The position numbers were made by a program, and so were the translations under genes. From positions 1-52,568 of the forward strand of contig CAUJDW010000060.1 in assembly GCA_963169455.1 (NCBI GenBank): a stretch of 52,568 nt of DNA, written 5' to 3'. This stretch comes from Bacteroidota bacterium. GTDB taxonomy: Bacteria > Bacteroidota > Bacteroidia > Chitinophagales > Saprospiraceae. Numbering within the stretch: the stretch's first letter is position 1; each line of letters begins with the position of its first letter. The notes below the pieces were generated by a model. The model made no database searches. It saw only the letters and a list, made by a program, of their open reading frames with translations, and had not been told where the DNA came from. Shown here in pieces: positions 20,276-28,289 of this stretch.

Positions 20276-20432
20276 AAGTAGTTGGACACATTTGTTGTAA
20301 CTCATATTGCTTCGGAAATACGGCGTCAATAGCCTCTTTCCTGGGGCTAGTGCTGTCGGCACTGGGGTTATATTGTTGGATTGTTATATTGTTGGATTGT
20401 TATATTGTTCTGCTAAATGTGTCCAACAACTT
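20276..20432. repeat. Inverted-repeat-bounded ~157-bp element
   Basis: AAGTAGTTGGACACATTT (20276-20293) pairs with AAATGTGTCCAACAACTT (20415-20432) with one mismatch in 18. The interior has no gene but includes a 16-bp tandem repeat (20368-20411). The arms are too far apart for a simple terminator. The layout is like a small non-autonomous mobile element or a regulatory stem upstream of the divergent genes. Confidence 0.6.
20368..20411. repeat. 16-bp tandem repeat (TTATATTGTTGGATTG x2.7)
   Basis: Two full copies and a partial third copy of TTATATTGTTGGATTG lie in the AT-rich interior of the IR-bounded element between the divergent genes at 20257 and 20657. Confidence 0.85.
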
Positions 20433-20446
20433 AGGTTACCTAAAAA

Positions 20447-20570
20447 TAGTAACTATTTAGGATTCCCTGGCGGTATTATTTGGAACGCGGGGTTGTGGCC
20501 CGCCACACAGGCAAAGCTTCTCCAAAGGCTATTCGGTTATCACTTCGCGGGACAAAGGCCCGGGTTCCAA
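20447..20570. repeat. GGAACGCGG dispersed element, copy 2
   Basis: About 122 bp align without gaps to 36193-36315 at roughly 75% identity by hand count. The core GGCAAAGC-n2-CTCCAAAGGCT and CACTTCGCGG are identical, while the hairpin arms vary. The inner part is bounded by TTGGAAC (20480-20486) and GTTCCAA (20564-20570). It lies about 90 bp upstream of the propeller sensor gene. Confidence 0.8.
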
Positions 20571-20656
20571 CCTAAATTGTTACCTTTAAAAAGCGATCCG
20601 GCAGGAATTTTCCAGCCATTAAGCGGAAAAATCTTTTGTATTCAAAAAAATGCTGA

Positions 20657-23600
20657 ATGCGAGGCTTTTGCACCCTTTGTGTCGTGTTTCTGCTGCTTGC
20701 CGCCCTGCCGGCCCAGGAGGCGCACTTTTCGTTTCAGCACCTCAGCACCGATAACGGTTTATCCTCCAATGAGGTAAACGCCATTGCCCAGGACAGCCAG
20801 GGATACCTCTGGATCGCCACTTCGCATGGCCTGCAGCGCTATGACGGCATCCGCTTCCAGAATTTCTACCACGATCCGGATGACGAACGGACTATCCCTT
20901 CGAACGTAATCAGGCATTTGCACTTCGATTCCCGCAACAAGCTGTGGTTGATAAGCGGGGAAGGGCAGGCAGGTATTTTTGACACCAGGAAACGGGTTTT
21001 CAAAAAAACCGGCCTCCATGCCGGCGGCATAAAGCTGGAACGGGCGCCGGATGCCCGTTTCATTGGCGATGCCTGGGGAAATATTTTTATACTGGAAAAC
21101 AATGCAGGTTTATTCATCTGGAATGAACAGAACGGGCATTTCGAGGCCTGCGGCTTCCCGGCGCCGGCATCGCGTGATTGGCAGATATCCGGCTTTGCGC
21201 CATGGCCGGGCACTTCTGATTACCTGCTGAGCTTCGGAGCTAACGGCCTGTTCCTTTTGCATACCCAAAATGGGGTTTGGGAAGCGGGCAAAATGGTGCT
21301 GGAACCCCTGCTACTGCCCGGCTATCCGAAGGGGACAAAGGTGTACAACATTTTCGTCGATCAAAAAAACCGGCTTTGGGCTCAGGCCTGGCCCTTCCAC
21401 ACGCCAAGGGTGCACTGTTTTGACCTTGCCAGCCGTACGGCGCTGATCCGCGATTACGAGCCGGTTGAACTCATTGGCGGCTACATCGAGACAAAGCCCT
21501 TTTTTGAAAGCCGGGATGGAACAATCTGGCTCTATGGGGACAATATTTTTGCACGGTATAATGAAGATTCGGGCAGCTTCCAACTCGTTCAGAACAGCAA
21601 TGCCAACAACCGGGCCATTCATTACCGGTCCATCCATTTTTTGTTCGAAGGCCGCGAAAATACAATCTGGGCGGGCACGGAAGGCAACGGGCTGTTTTCC
21701 TTTAACCCGGGCAAAGAGTACTTCCTGAATATCGAACATTTCAACAAGCGCATGAACCGGCGCGGCATCGGCAGCCCCACCGGCTTTATTCAGCTGGCCG
21801 ACAGCACGGTGCTGGTGTCCGTCTGGGGTGACGGGCTGTACCGCTACGACAGGCACTGGAATGAATTGCCATTTGCGTACAGCGGCGACCCGGAATTGAA
21901 AAACTACAGCATCTGGAGCATGCACCCCTCGAAGAGCGCCGGCATCATCTGGATGTCTTCGCAACCAGGGCGGATCATCCGTTACGATCAGCGGGCCAAC
22001 AGCATGGAGGCCTACAGGGCTTCCATGCTGGAAGACAGAACCATCAGGCAAGTCGTGGAAGATCAACAGGGCGATCTCTGGCTGGGCATGCAAAGCACAG
22101 GGGTTTTTCACTGGAAATGCGGCCCTGACGGCCGGCCGGCCGAACAGGGCCCTTCGAAATTCGACGGAACGCCCGACTGCCGGGTCAGCAAAATGATCAT
22201 AGACTCGGAAGGATTGTTGTGGGTAGCTACCGAAAACCACGGGCTTTACGCCATCGGCCCGGGCGCCGGCCGGGCCGCCATGCACCTGTCGCACACAAGT
22301 TCAAACCCGAATCTCCGCCTGCCCGAAGCCAGCGTCTCCTCAGTGCTGGAATACAACGATAGCCTGCTCGTCATTTCAGGCCCGTCCTCCCTGCACCTGT
22401 TCAACAAGAAGCGAAAAACGCTGGCCCGCATCAAACCGGAGGAAGACCTGGCCGGATATATCGCAGCCCTCGCCCTTGGCCAGGACGGGGCGGTATGGGT
22501 GTCAACCACCAGCGGATTATACCGCCTCAACATCCACAACCAGGCCATCCTGAAATTCGGCCGGCGCGACGGGCTTGACGATGAGCATTTTGTACTGGCA
22601 TCTTCCTGCACCCTCCCCGACGGGCGGATACTATTCGGCGCATCGGAAACCTTCGTGGTATTTGACCCGGCTGTTTTTAACAAAATCGGGAAAGCCAGGC
22701 CCGAAGCAAGGATCACAGGCCTGCAGGTGAATAACCGCCTGATGCCGCCGGATTCGGTGGAAGAAGAGGGCGCCCTCCGGCTTCGCCATTATCAAACCGC
22801 CCTGTCCATTGAGTTCTCCACCCTTCAATTCCACCGGAGAAGCAGCATCCGCTACAAAATGGAGGGCCTGGATCAGGACTGGCAGGCCAACGGGAATAAC
22901 GTTGCCGTCTATTCCTATCTGCCGGCCGGTTCCTACCGCTTTCTCCTCCAGCCCGTTTATGCGGACGGAACGCTGGGCCCTATCCGATCACTCCCCATCA
23001 CGCGTTATCCGCCTTTCTGGCAGGCCTGGTGGTTTTACAGCCTCGTCTGCCTGGCTTTTGGAGGCATCATTTTCCTGTTCGACAGGGAAAGGATGCACCG
23101 GAGAAAGTCCGTCCAGCAAATGCGGGCAAAAATCGCGGATCGCCTGCATGCGGAAGTCAGGACGGCATTGAACAGCATCCACATCCTGAGCGAAATGGCG
23201 GCCATCAAGTCGGGGAAAGACCCCGCCCGGGCAGCGGGCTACCTGAAACAGATCAACAGCAAATCCCAGCAGATGATGCATGCCATGGATGACATGCTCT
23301 GGGCTCTGGAACCGGAAAACGACAGCATGTCCAGGGTCGTGGAGCGGATCGAAGCTTATGTGCACAAGCTGCGCAGCGAAGGCCGGGCGGATATCGGCCT
23401 GCTCGTCGGGCAGGAGGTCAGGGCGCTGGCGCTCGACATGCAGCAACGGCAAATGCTGCTACGCCTGGTAAAGGAATCGGCCGGCGGGCTGCTGAAAGCC
23501 GGCGCGCGCAGCCTGCAGATGTATCTGGGGCGGGATAAAATGCAGTTGAGCTTTGTGGTCGGGTTCGACACGGCCGAAGTGGAGGAGACGGCCCTGAACA

Positions 23601-23710
23601 ACCTGCTGCAGGCCGGGGAAATGGTGAAGTTGTTGTCAGACATGGGGGCTACGCCTCAGATGGAGAAAGGCCGGGCGAAGGGAGAGCTGAGCTTCGGCTT
23701 GCCGTTATAA
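20657..23710 (+). CDS. Two-component propeller sensor with a degenerate histidine kinase domain
   Basis: 1017 residues. A signal peptide (MRGFCTLCVVFLLLAALPAQ) precedes a periplasmic sensor of two seven-bladed propellers built from Reg_prop repeats (for example IAQDSQGYLWIATSHGLQRYD; IIDSEGLLWVATENHGLYA). A Y_Y_Y domain (about 700-785, IRYKMEGLDQDWQ) and one membrane helix (about 791-808) follow. The cytoplasmic part keeps a HisKA_3-like helix with H831 in KIADRLHAEVRTALNSIHILSEM. The ATPase region is eroded: the N-box is KESAGGLLKAG where active kinases have a KEA-NN--KHS pattern, and the DNGxGF box is missing. It therefore probably cannot bind ATP in the normal way. It ends 1 bp from the convergent LytTR regulator gene. 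Confidence 0.88.
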   Translation: MRGFCTLCVVFLLLAALPAQEAHFSFQHLSTDNGLSSNEVNAIAQDSQGYLWIATSHGLQRYDGIRFQNFYHDPDDERTIPSNVIRHLHFDSRNKLWLISGEGQAGIFDTRKRVFKKTGLHAGGIKLERAPDARFIGDAWGNIFILENNAGLFIWNEQNGHFEACGFPAPASRDWQISGFAPWPGTSDYLLSFGANGLFLLHTQNGVWEAGKMVLEPLLLPGYPKGTKVYNIFVDQKNRLWAQAWPFHTPRVHCFDLASRTALIRDYEPVELIGGYIETKPFFESRDGTIWLYGDNIFARYNEDSGSFQLVQNSNANNRAIHYRSIHFLFEGRENTIWAGTEGNGLFSFNPGKEYFLNIEHFNKRMNRRGIGSPTGFIQLADSTVLVSVWGDGLYRYDRHWNELPFAYSGDPELKNYSIWSMHPSKSAGIIWMSSQPGRIIRYDQRANSMEAYRASMLEDRTIRQVVEDQQGDLWLGMQSTGVFHWKCGPDGRPAEQGPSKFDGTPDCRVSKMIIDSEGLLWVATENHGLYAIGPGAGRAAMHLSHTSSNPNLRLPEASVSSVLEYNDSLLVISGPSSLHLFNKKRKTLARIKPEEDLAGYIAALALGQDGAVWVSTTSGLYRLNIHNQAILKFGRRDGLDDEHFVLASSCTLPDGRILFGASETFVVFDPAVFNKIGKARPEARITGLQVNNRLMPPDSVEEEGALRLRHYQTALSIEFSTLQFHRRSSIRYKMEGLDQDWQANGNNVAVYSYLPAGSYRFLLQPVYADGTLGPIRSLPITRYPPFWQAWWFYSLVCLAFGGIIFLFDRERMHRRKSVQQMRAKIADRLHAEVRTALNSIHILSEMAAIKSGKDPARAAGYLKQINSKSQQMMHAMDDMLWALEPENDSMSRVVERIEAYVHKLRSEGRADIGLLVGQEVRALALDMQQRQMLLRLVKESAGGLLKAGARSLQMYLGRDKMQLSFVVGFDTAEVEETALNNLLQAGEMVKLLSDMGATPQMEKGRAKGELSFGLPL

Positions 23711-23711
23711 C

Positions 23712-24476
23712 CTATTTCCCCATCCACACCTTAAAGCCGCTCACCTTCTCCCGGCTCACCAGGGCTTCTTTCTCCAGTGGCGGCTTCAATTGCAGCACCA
23801 GGCGCGAGCCGAAGTAATCGTCGATTTTCACAATGCTCTCGGCGGAGACAAAAACGGAGCGGCTGATGCGGAAGAAGCGTTTCGGGTCCAGCATTTCCTC
23901 CAGTTCATCCATCAGGTAATCCACCACGAAGCGCCGGTTGTCGAAGGTTCTGAAAAAATTCATCTTGTCATCGCTGTAGAAGTAAGCGATGTCTTTTACC
24001 TCCACGGAAACCAGTTTCTGCGCCTGCTTGACCAGAAAGCGGGCCCGGTATTCTCTGGGTTGAAGTTTGGACTGCAGCTCGCGCAGAAGCGCTTCCAGGT
24101 TATAAGGTGGCGCATTGGAAGATATGGATCTTTTGAACTTCTGAAGCGCCGCTTCCAGCTCGTCCTTCTGGATGGGCTTGAGCAGATAGTCCACGCTGTT
24201 CACCTTGAACGCTTTCAGGGCGAATTCGTCATAGGAGGTCACAAAAATGACCGGGCTGGCCACTTCCACGCGGTTAAATATCTCAAAGCTCTGGCCATCG
24301 GCCAGTTCGACATCCATGAAGATCAGGCCCGGCGCGGGATGGGCGCGCAGCCAGTCCACGGTAGCCTGGATGCTGTCGGTGACGCCGGCGATCTCCATGG
24401 TGGGGTCTGCAGCCAGGATGGCCTTGTGGAGTTTTCTGACGGCCAGCTCTTCGTCTTCAACGATCAGTACTTGCAT
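23712..24476 (-). CDS. LytTR family response regulator
   Basis: 254 residues. The CheY-like receiver (1-120) has acidic E7/D8, phosphoacceptor D55 (LIFMDVELADG), T80 and K100 (KP). The LytTR DNA-binding domain covers about 145-250 (RARFLVKQAQKLVSVEVKDIAYFYSDDKMNF...RFFRISRSVFVS). It binds direct repeats in promoters as a dimer after phosphorylation by a LytS-type kinase. It lies 3 bp after the upstream kinase gene, so the three genes form one operon. Stop-to-stop distance to the propeller sensor is 1 bp. Confidence 0.95.
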   Translation of the reverse strand: MQVLIVEDEELAVRKLHKAILAADPTMEIAGVTDSIQATVDWLRAHPAPGLIFMDVELADGQSFEIFNRVEVASPVIFVTSYDEFALKAFKVNSVDYLLKPIQKDELEAALQKFKRSISSNAPPYNLEALLRELQSKLQPREYRARFLVKQAQKLVSVEVKDIAYFYSDDKMNFFRTFDNRRFVVDYLMDELEEMLDPKRFFRISRSVFVSAESIVKIDDYFGSRLVLQLKPPLEKEALVSREKVSGFKVWMGK

Positions 24477-24479
24477 AGG

Positions 24480-25559
24480 CTAGGGTTTTATGATGTTTTC
24501 GCCCCCTTGCGCCGCCTGGTCCCAGATCAGCGGCAGGGCGACGGTAAAGTTCTTTTCATCCTCGATGGCCTGAAACCCCTGCTGGTGCAGGAGCTGGTAT
24601 TTCATTCTGATATTCTCCAGCCCGATGCGGGTGCTCACGGCTTTAACCAGCTTACGTTGTAAATTGTTATTGACGATCAGCTGGTTGCTCTCCGTAGTGA
24701 AGATGTCGATCACCAGGGGTTTGGCGCTGGAGGCGACATTGTGTTTTACCGCATTTTCGGCCAGCAACTGGAGCGAGAGGGAAGGGAGGAGATAACCGCT
24801 GTAATGCGGGGCTACGTCGATATTCATTTCGAGCGCCCTGCCGTAGCGGGTCTTCAGCAACTGATAATAGGAGCGGATAAAACTGATCTCATCTTCCAGG
24901 GTGCTGAGCGTTTTCTGGTTATTCAGCAAAAGATAGCGGTACACCTTGCTGAGCTCGTCGAGGAAGCGGATCGCCCGTTTGGGGTCTTCCGAAATGAGAG
25001 AAGAAAGGGTGTTGAAGCAATTAAAGAGGAAATGCGGGTTGATCAGGCTTTTCAGGGATTCGAATTCCTGGTACTCCGCCAGTTGCTCCAGGCTTCGCAG
25101 TTCGTCCGCGCTCTCGCGGTAGCGGACAAAGGTATAATCCGCTTCGTATAAGGTTTCCACCAGGAAACAAAGCCCCAGAGTGACCAGCAGCCCCAGTTGC
25201 ACATCGGCTTTTTCCCAGTTATACCCCAGCCATCCGCCCCGGCCGTAAACCCAGAATACGGATAGCGTAAAACCCGAAGCCAGCAACAGGAGCAGCAGGG
25301 CCTGCAGGAACAGGCGCAGGCCGGCCTGGCTCATTTCCCCGAACCGCTGCTTCAGGCGCCGGCTCAGCAGGCAATGCAGATACCAGCACGCCAGGCCGGG
25401 CATGGCGATTAGGGGAATGGAAAGCAGCCAAACCCGCAGGCCTTGGAAAACAGCATCCTGGTAGAGAATGTAGTTCAGGGCAAACCACAGAATGGGCGCG
25501 GTAGCCAGGAAGGCATACCATTGCAATTTACTGATCGGCGCCCGGGCTTCTATTTCCAT
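24480..25559 (-). CDS. LytS-type sensor histidine kinase (apparently intact)
   Basis: 359 residues with four N-terminal membrane helices (about 18-33, 41-62, 84-105, 120-137). The kinase core (His_kinase/PF06580 type) begins with LKSLINPHFLFNCFNTLSSLI, where H176 is the predicted phosphorylated histidine. The N-box AENAVKHN (267-274) and the RIGLENIRMKYQLL segment (311-324) are intact in the form usual for Bacteroidota LytS proteins, so it should be active. Its first codons overlap the end of the preceding kinase-like gene by 10 bp, which suggests translational coupling. It is the likely phosphodonor of the LytTR regulator directly downstream. Confidence 0.92.
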   Translation of the reverse strand: MEIEARAPISKLQWYAFLATAPILWFALNYILYQDAVFQGLRVWLLSIPLIAMPGLACWYLHCLLSRRLKQRFGEMSQAGLRLFLQALLLLLLASGFTLSVFWVYGRGGWLGYNWEKADVQLGLLVTLGLCFLVETLYEADYTFVRYRESADELRSLEQLAEYQEFESLKSLINPHFLFNCFNTLSSLISEDPKRAIRFLDELSKVYRYLLLNNQKTLSTLEDEISFIRSYYQLLKTRYGRALEMNIDVAPHYSGYLLPSLSLQLLAENAVKHNVASSAKPLVIDIFTTESNQLIVNNNLQRKLVKAVSTRIGLENIRMKYQLLHQQGFQAIEDEKNFTVALPLIWDQAAQGGENIIKP

Positions 25560-26605
25560 ATCCCTTCCGTTGCGTTGATGAATGGAATGGTAATGGTTCT
25601 GCGGCCGCCCTCCTCCCGCACCGATATCAGCGGCTGGCGAAGGAGCTTGTATCTTCTGATCAGCTCATCCAGCCTCGTTTCCTGCTCCGCCCCTCCGCCT
25701 GCCAACCTGGGGTTGATATTGTGGCGCACGAACAAGGGCCCTCCCCCGGCAGCCCCAATTTCAACCACCAATGGCTGGCCGCGGCTCATGGTGTTCAGGC
25801 CGATGGCGTTCTCGACGGCCACCTGAAGGGCCAGGGCAGGCAGGAGGCAGTCCTGGCAGGCGGGATCGATGTCGATCCTGGTTTGCAGCGATTCCCCAAA
25901 GCGCACCTTCAACAAATGGAGATAGGACTCCATGAATTGAATCTCCGCACGCAGGGGCGCCAGTTGCTCGGCTTGCGGGCGCAGCATGTAGCGGTACACC
26001 TTGCTCATTTCATCGAGGAACCGCCCGGCAGCCTCCGTGTCTTCTTCGATCAGGCAGGACAGCGAGTTCAGGCTGTTGAACAAAAAATGGGGGCTGGCCT
26101 GGCTCTTCAGGGCCTGCAACTGGCTATGCCGGAAGTTCCGCTGAAGCTGCTCCTTGCGCTGCAGGTTCGCTTTCCACTCCTCGAACCTCGATATCCCTTC
26201 AAACAAAAAGCTGAGGAAAATATTGACAAACCCCAGCCCCAGATACGCCCAGATAAAGCGGCCCTGGTCCATTTTATAATTAAAAAAAGGGATGAACTCA
26301 AACACCTTAAAGATCAGGAGCAATACCAGGCCCGACATGACGAGGAAGGCGGCGATCATGAAAAACAGCTTCTTCCCGGTGTCGGACTCTCCGGGAAAGC
26401 GTTGTTTCATCGCCACCGCCCACCAGCCGCAAACCCAGAAATACAGCCCTAAAACGATGGCCGAGATCAGGCCGGCGGCCAGAAATATCCGGTATCCTGC
26501 AAACAGAGCATTACCCATCGCTGCATAACTCAGCACCACCGATACCGGGAGCAGTATCAGCGCAAGTACGTAATAGTCTTTGCCGGTGTATTTCGGTAGT
26601 TCCAT
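25550..26605 (-). CDS. LytS-type kinase homologue with a degenerate ATP-binding site
   Basis: 351 residues with four membrane helices (about 12-30, 40-62, 80-100, 118-135). The phosphoacceptor region LKSQASPHFLFNSLNSLSCLI keeps H173. The ATPase half is altered: the N-box reads VENAIGLN (264-271), with G-L where the neighbour has K-H, and the glycine-rich segment reads RLDELIRRYKLL where active kinases have a GLENI form. It may not autophosphorylate and might act as a dimer partner or phospho-acceptor for the adjacent kinase. First gene of the three-gene operon; overlaps the next gene by 10 bp. Confidence 0.85.
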   Translation of the reverse strand: MELPKYTGKDYYVLALILLPVSVVLSYAAMGNALFAGYRIFLAAGLISAIVLGLYFWVCGWWAVAMKQRFPGESDTGKKLFFMIAAFLVMSGLVLLLIFKVFEFIPFFNYKMDQGRFIWAYLGLGFVNIFLSFLFEGISRFEEWKANLQRKEQLQRNFRHSQLQALKSQASPHFLFNSLNSLSCLIEEDTEAAGRFLDEMSKVYRYMLRPQAEQLAPLRAEIQFMESYLHLLKVRFGESLQTRIDIDPACQDCLLPALALQVAVENAIGLNTMSRGQPLVVEIGAAGGGPLFVRHNINPRLAGGGAEQETRLDELIRRYKLLRQPLISVREEGGRRTITIPFINATEGIWK

Positions 26606-27189
26606 ATCAGCAATGAAATTATCGCTTTTCCGGCTTGTATCCGGGCTATTTGGAACCGAATTGTCGAAAACAGGGGATGAATTGCTTTTTTTGCGGATGG
26701 GATAGCCCCGGCCCGGGGGGTTGCCCTGGCGGTAAAAAAACGCAGAGGCATACGCGGAATTCCTGAACCGTATATCCCTCCCGGCAGGCCGTTGAGCGGA
26801 GCCGAAACGGCCAAGGGGGTGTTACAGGTTCCAGGTTTCAGGTTCCCCTGATAGCCAGGCTTTTCCTGGGGGTGTCGACACAGTTTTTTGAAGGCGTCCA
26901 CGGCCAATCATCGAAACCCGGAACAAGGTGTGGGCTCAGCGTCCCTGCGCCTTCTCCGGAAACATACGAGACGCAAATAACGCGGAGGGTATTCGCCCCC
27001 CAGGCTACCCACTGCACACTGCCGTACTGCCTACTGCCGCACTGCCAAACTCCCCTCTCCCCCCGCCCAACTCACGCAACAAAAAAAACAATTCATCCGG
27101 CCATCTTTTCAATTGGGTTCAGAATTCCAGCGGGCAATAGCCTTACACCTCCATTTTTGCGCCACATCCGGTAGCTGCAGATACCGGAT
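26606..27189. other. 584-bp intergenic region without a recognised gene
   Basis: It separates the divergent kinase operon (minus) and the SGNH gene (plus). It holds a C-rich low-complexity stretch with repeated ACTGC(C) words (27009-27065), an A-rich run (27078-27092) and a short inverted repeat next to the plus-strand gene. No convincing TAnnTTTG box or reading frame was found in either direction. Confidence 0.6.
27166..27189. promoter_or_regulatory. 8-bp inverted repeat next to the SGNH gene start
   Basis: ATCCGGTA (27166-27173) and TACCGGAT (27182-27189) are perfectly complementary. The repeat abuts an ATG at 27190, 42 bp before the preferred start of the gene. It could be an operator or a 5'-leader hairpin. 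Confidence 0.4.
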
Positions 27190-27231
27190 ATGGAATCAAC
27201 CCGATTTTTTAATGATCAAATCAAATTAAAA

Positions 27232-28278
27232 ATGGAAACGACGAAAATGGCCAGGGCGGCATTATTATCCCTGGCCATAGCAACGGTGTTTTTGCTGGGC
27301 TGGGAAGGGTTCTGGCGCAGCCAGGGATTTATCCCCACCTACAACGACGACAAGGCCCTGTGGGCCGTGAAGCGAAAGGAAGTGTATCAACCCCCGGGCA
27401 GCGCCACGGTTTTCATCGGTTCGTCCCGCATCAAGTTCAACCTGGATATTCCCACCTGGGAAAAACTGAGCGGCGAGCAGGCCGTACAACTGGCGCTGGT
27501 AGGCACTTCGCCCATCCTGACGCTGCAGGACCTGGCGGAAGACGAAAAGTTTGCCGGCAAACTGGTGATTGACGTTACGGAGCCATTGTTCTTCTCCCCA
27601 AACCCCGCCTTCCACCAATCGGCGCAGGAAGCGGTGGGCTATTACAAAAAACAGACGCCTTCTGAAAAGGCCAGCTCGGCGATCAGCCTGGCCCTGGAAT
27701 CGAAGCTGGCCTTCCTGGAAGAACGCCGGTTCTCCCTGAACACCCTGCTCAATGACATCCCCCTGCCCAACCGCCCGGGAGTGTTCCAGTTTCCGGCCTT
27801 CCCCAAAGGGTTCGAATGGACGACTGCGGACCGGCAAACCTACATGTCGGAGATGTTCCTTTCGGATTCCAGCGACCTGAAAAGGCAGACGGACATCTGG
27901 ACAAGCCTGATCATGAACAGCCCGGCGGCGCCCATAAGTGGTGAAGAACTGGAACGGGTGCTGGCGGGGGTCAAAAACTCGGTGGACAAAATCCGCAGCA
28001 GAGGCGGCAAAGTGATCTTCGTCCGCACCCCCTCCAGCGGGCCTATGGAAGCCGGTGAGCACAAAGCCTTCCCGCGCAGCCAGTACTGGAACCGCCTGCT
28101 CGAAATGGCGGATGCTGCCGGCATCCACTACAAGGATTACCCCGAAACGGCAAACTATGTCTGCCCGGAATGGTCGCACCTCTCTCCCGCAGACGCCATC
28201 GATTACACCACCCATCTGGTAAAGCAGCTTGGTGAGAAGGGCTGGTTTGCCATGAAACCCAACATCCTCAACCCTTAA
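27232..28278 (+). CDS. SGNH/AlgX-DltD-like membrane-anchored protein of an O-acylation pair
   Basis: 348 residues from the ATG at 27232 (METTKMARAALL), chosen because it follows an A-rich tract. The in-frame ATG at 27190 sits against a hairpin and would add 14 residues. One N-terminal membrane anchor is followed by an extracytoplasmic domain. FIGSSRIKFNLD carries the SGNH block-I serine, and EWSHLSPADAIDYT near the C-terminus is the His motif seen in AlgX/AlgJ/DltD-like proteins. It ends 11 bp before the MBOAT gene, the usual pairing. Such partners take an acyl group moved across the membrane by the MBOAT protein and attach it to a polysaccharide or other surface polymer. The substrate is unknown. 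Confidence 0.75.
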   Translation: METTKMARAALLSLAIATVFLLGWEGFWRSQGFIPTYNDDKALWAVKRKEVYQPPGSATVFIGSSRIKFNLDIPTWEKLSGEQAVQLALVGTSPILTLQDLAEDEKFAGKLVIDVTEPLFFSPNPAFHQSAQEAVGYYKKQTPSEKASSAISLALESKLAFLEERRFSLNTLLNDIPLPNRPGVFQFPAFPKGFEWTTADRQTYMSEMFLSDSSDLKRQTDIWTSLIMNSPAAPISGEELERVLAGVKNSVDKIRSRGGKVIFVRTPSSGPMEAGEHKAFPRSQYWNRLLEMADAAGIHYKDYPETANYVCPEWSHLSPADAIDYTTHLVKQLGEKGWFAMKPNILNP

Positions 28279-28289
28279 ACCCTATTGTC

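Noticed and set aside
20257-20362. Longer N-terminus for the TPR glycosyltransferase
   Set aside because: The extra residues are coded by an inverted repeat and do not resemble a signal or membrane segment; MNKKRQR is a typical basic start.
26606-27189. Non-coding RNA or riboswitch in the 584-bp gap
   Set aside because: Only low-complexity sequence and a short hairpin are seen; no recognisable riboswitch core or terminator-antiterminator pair.
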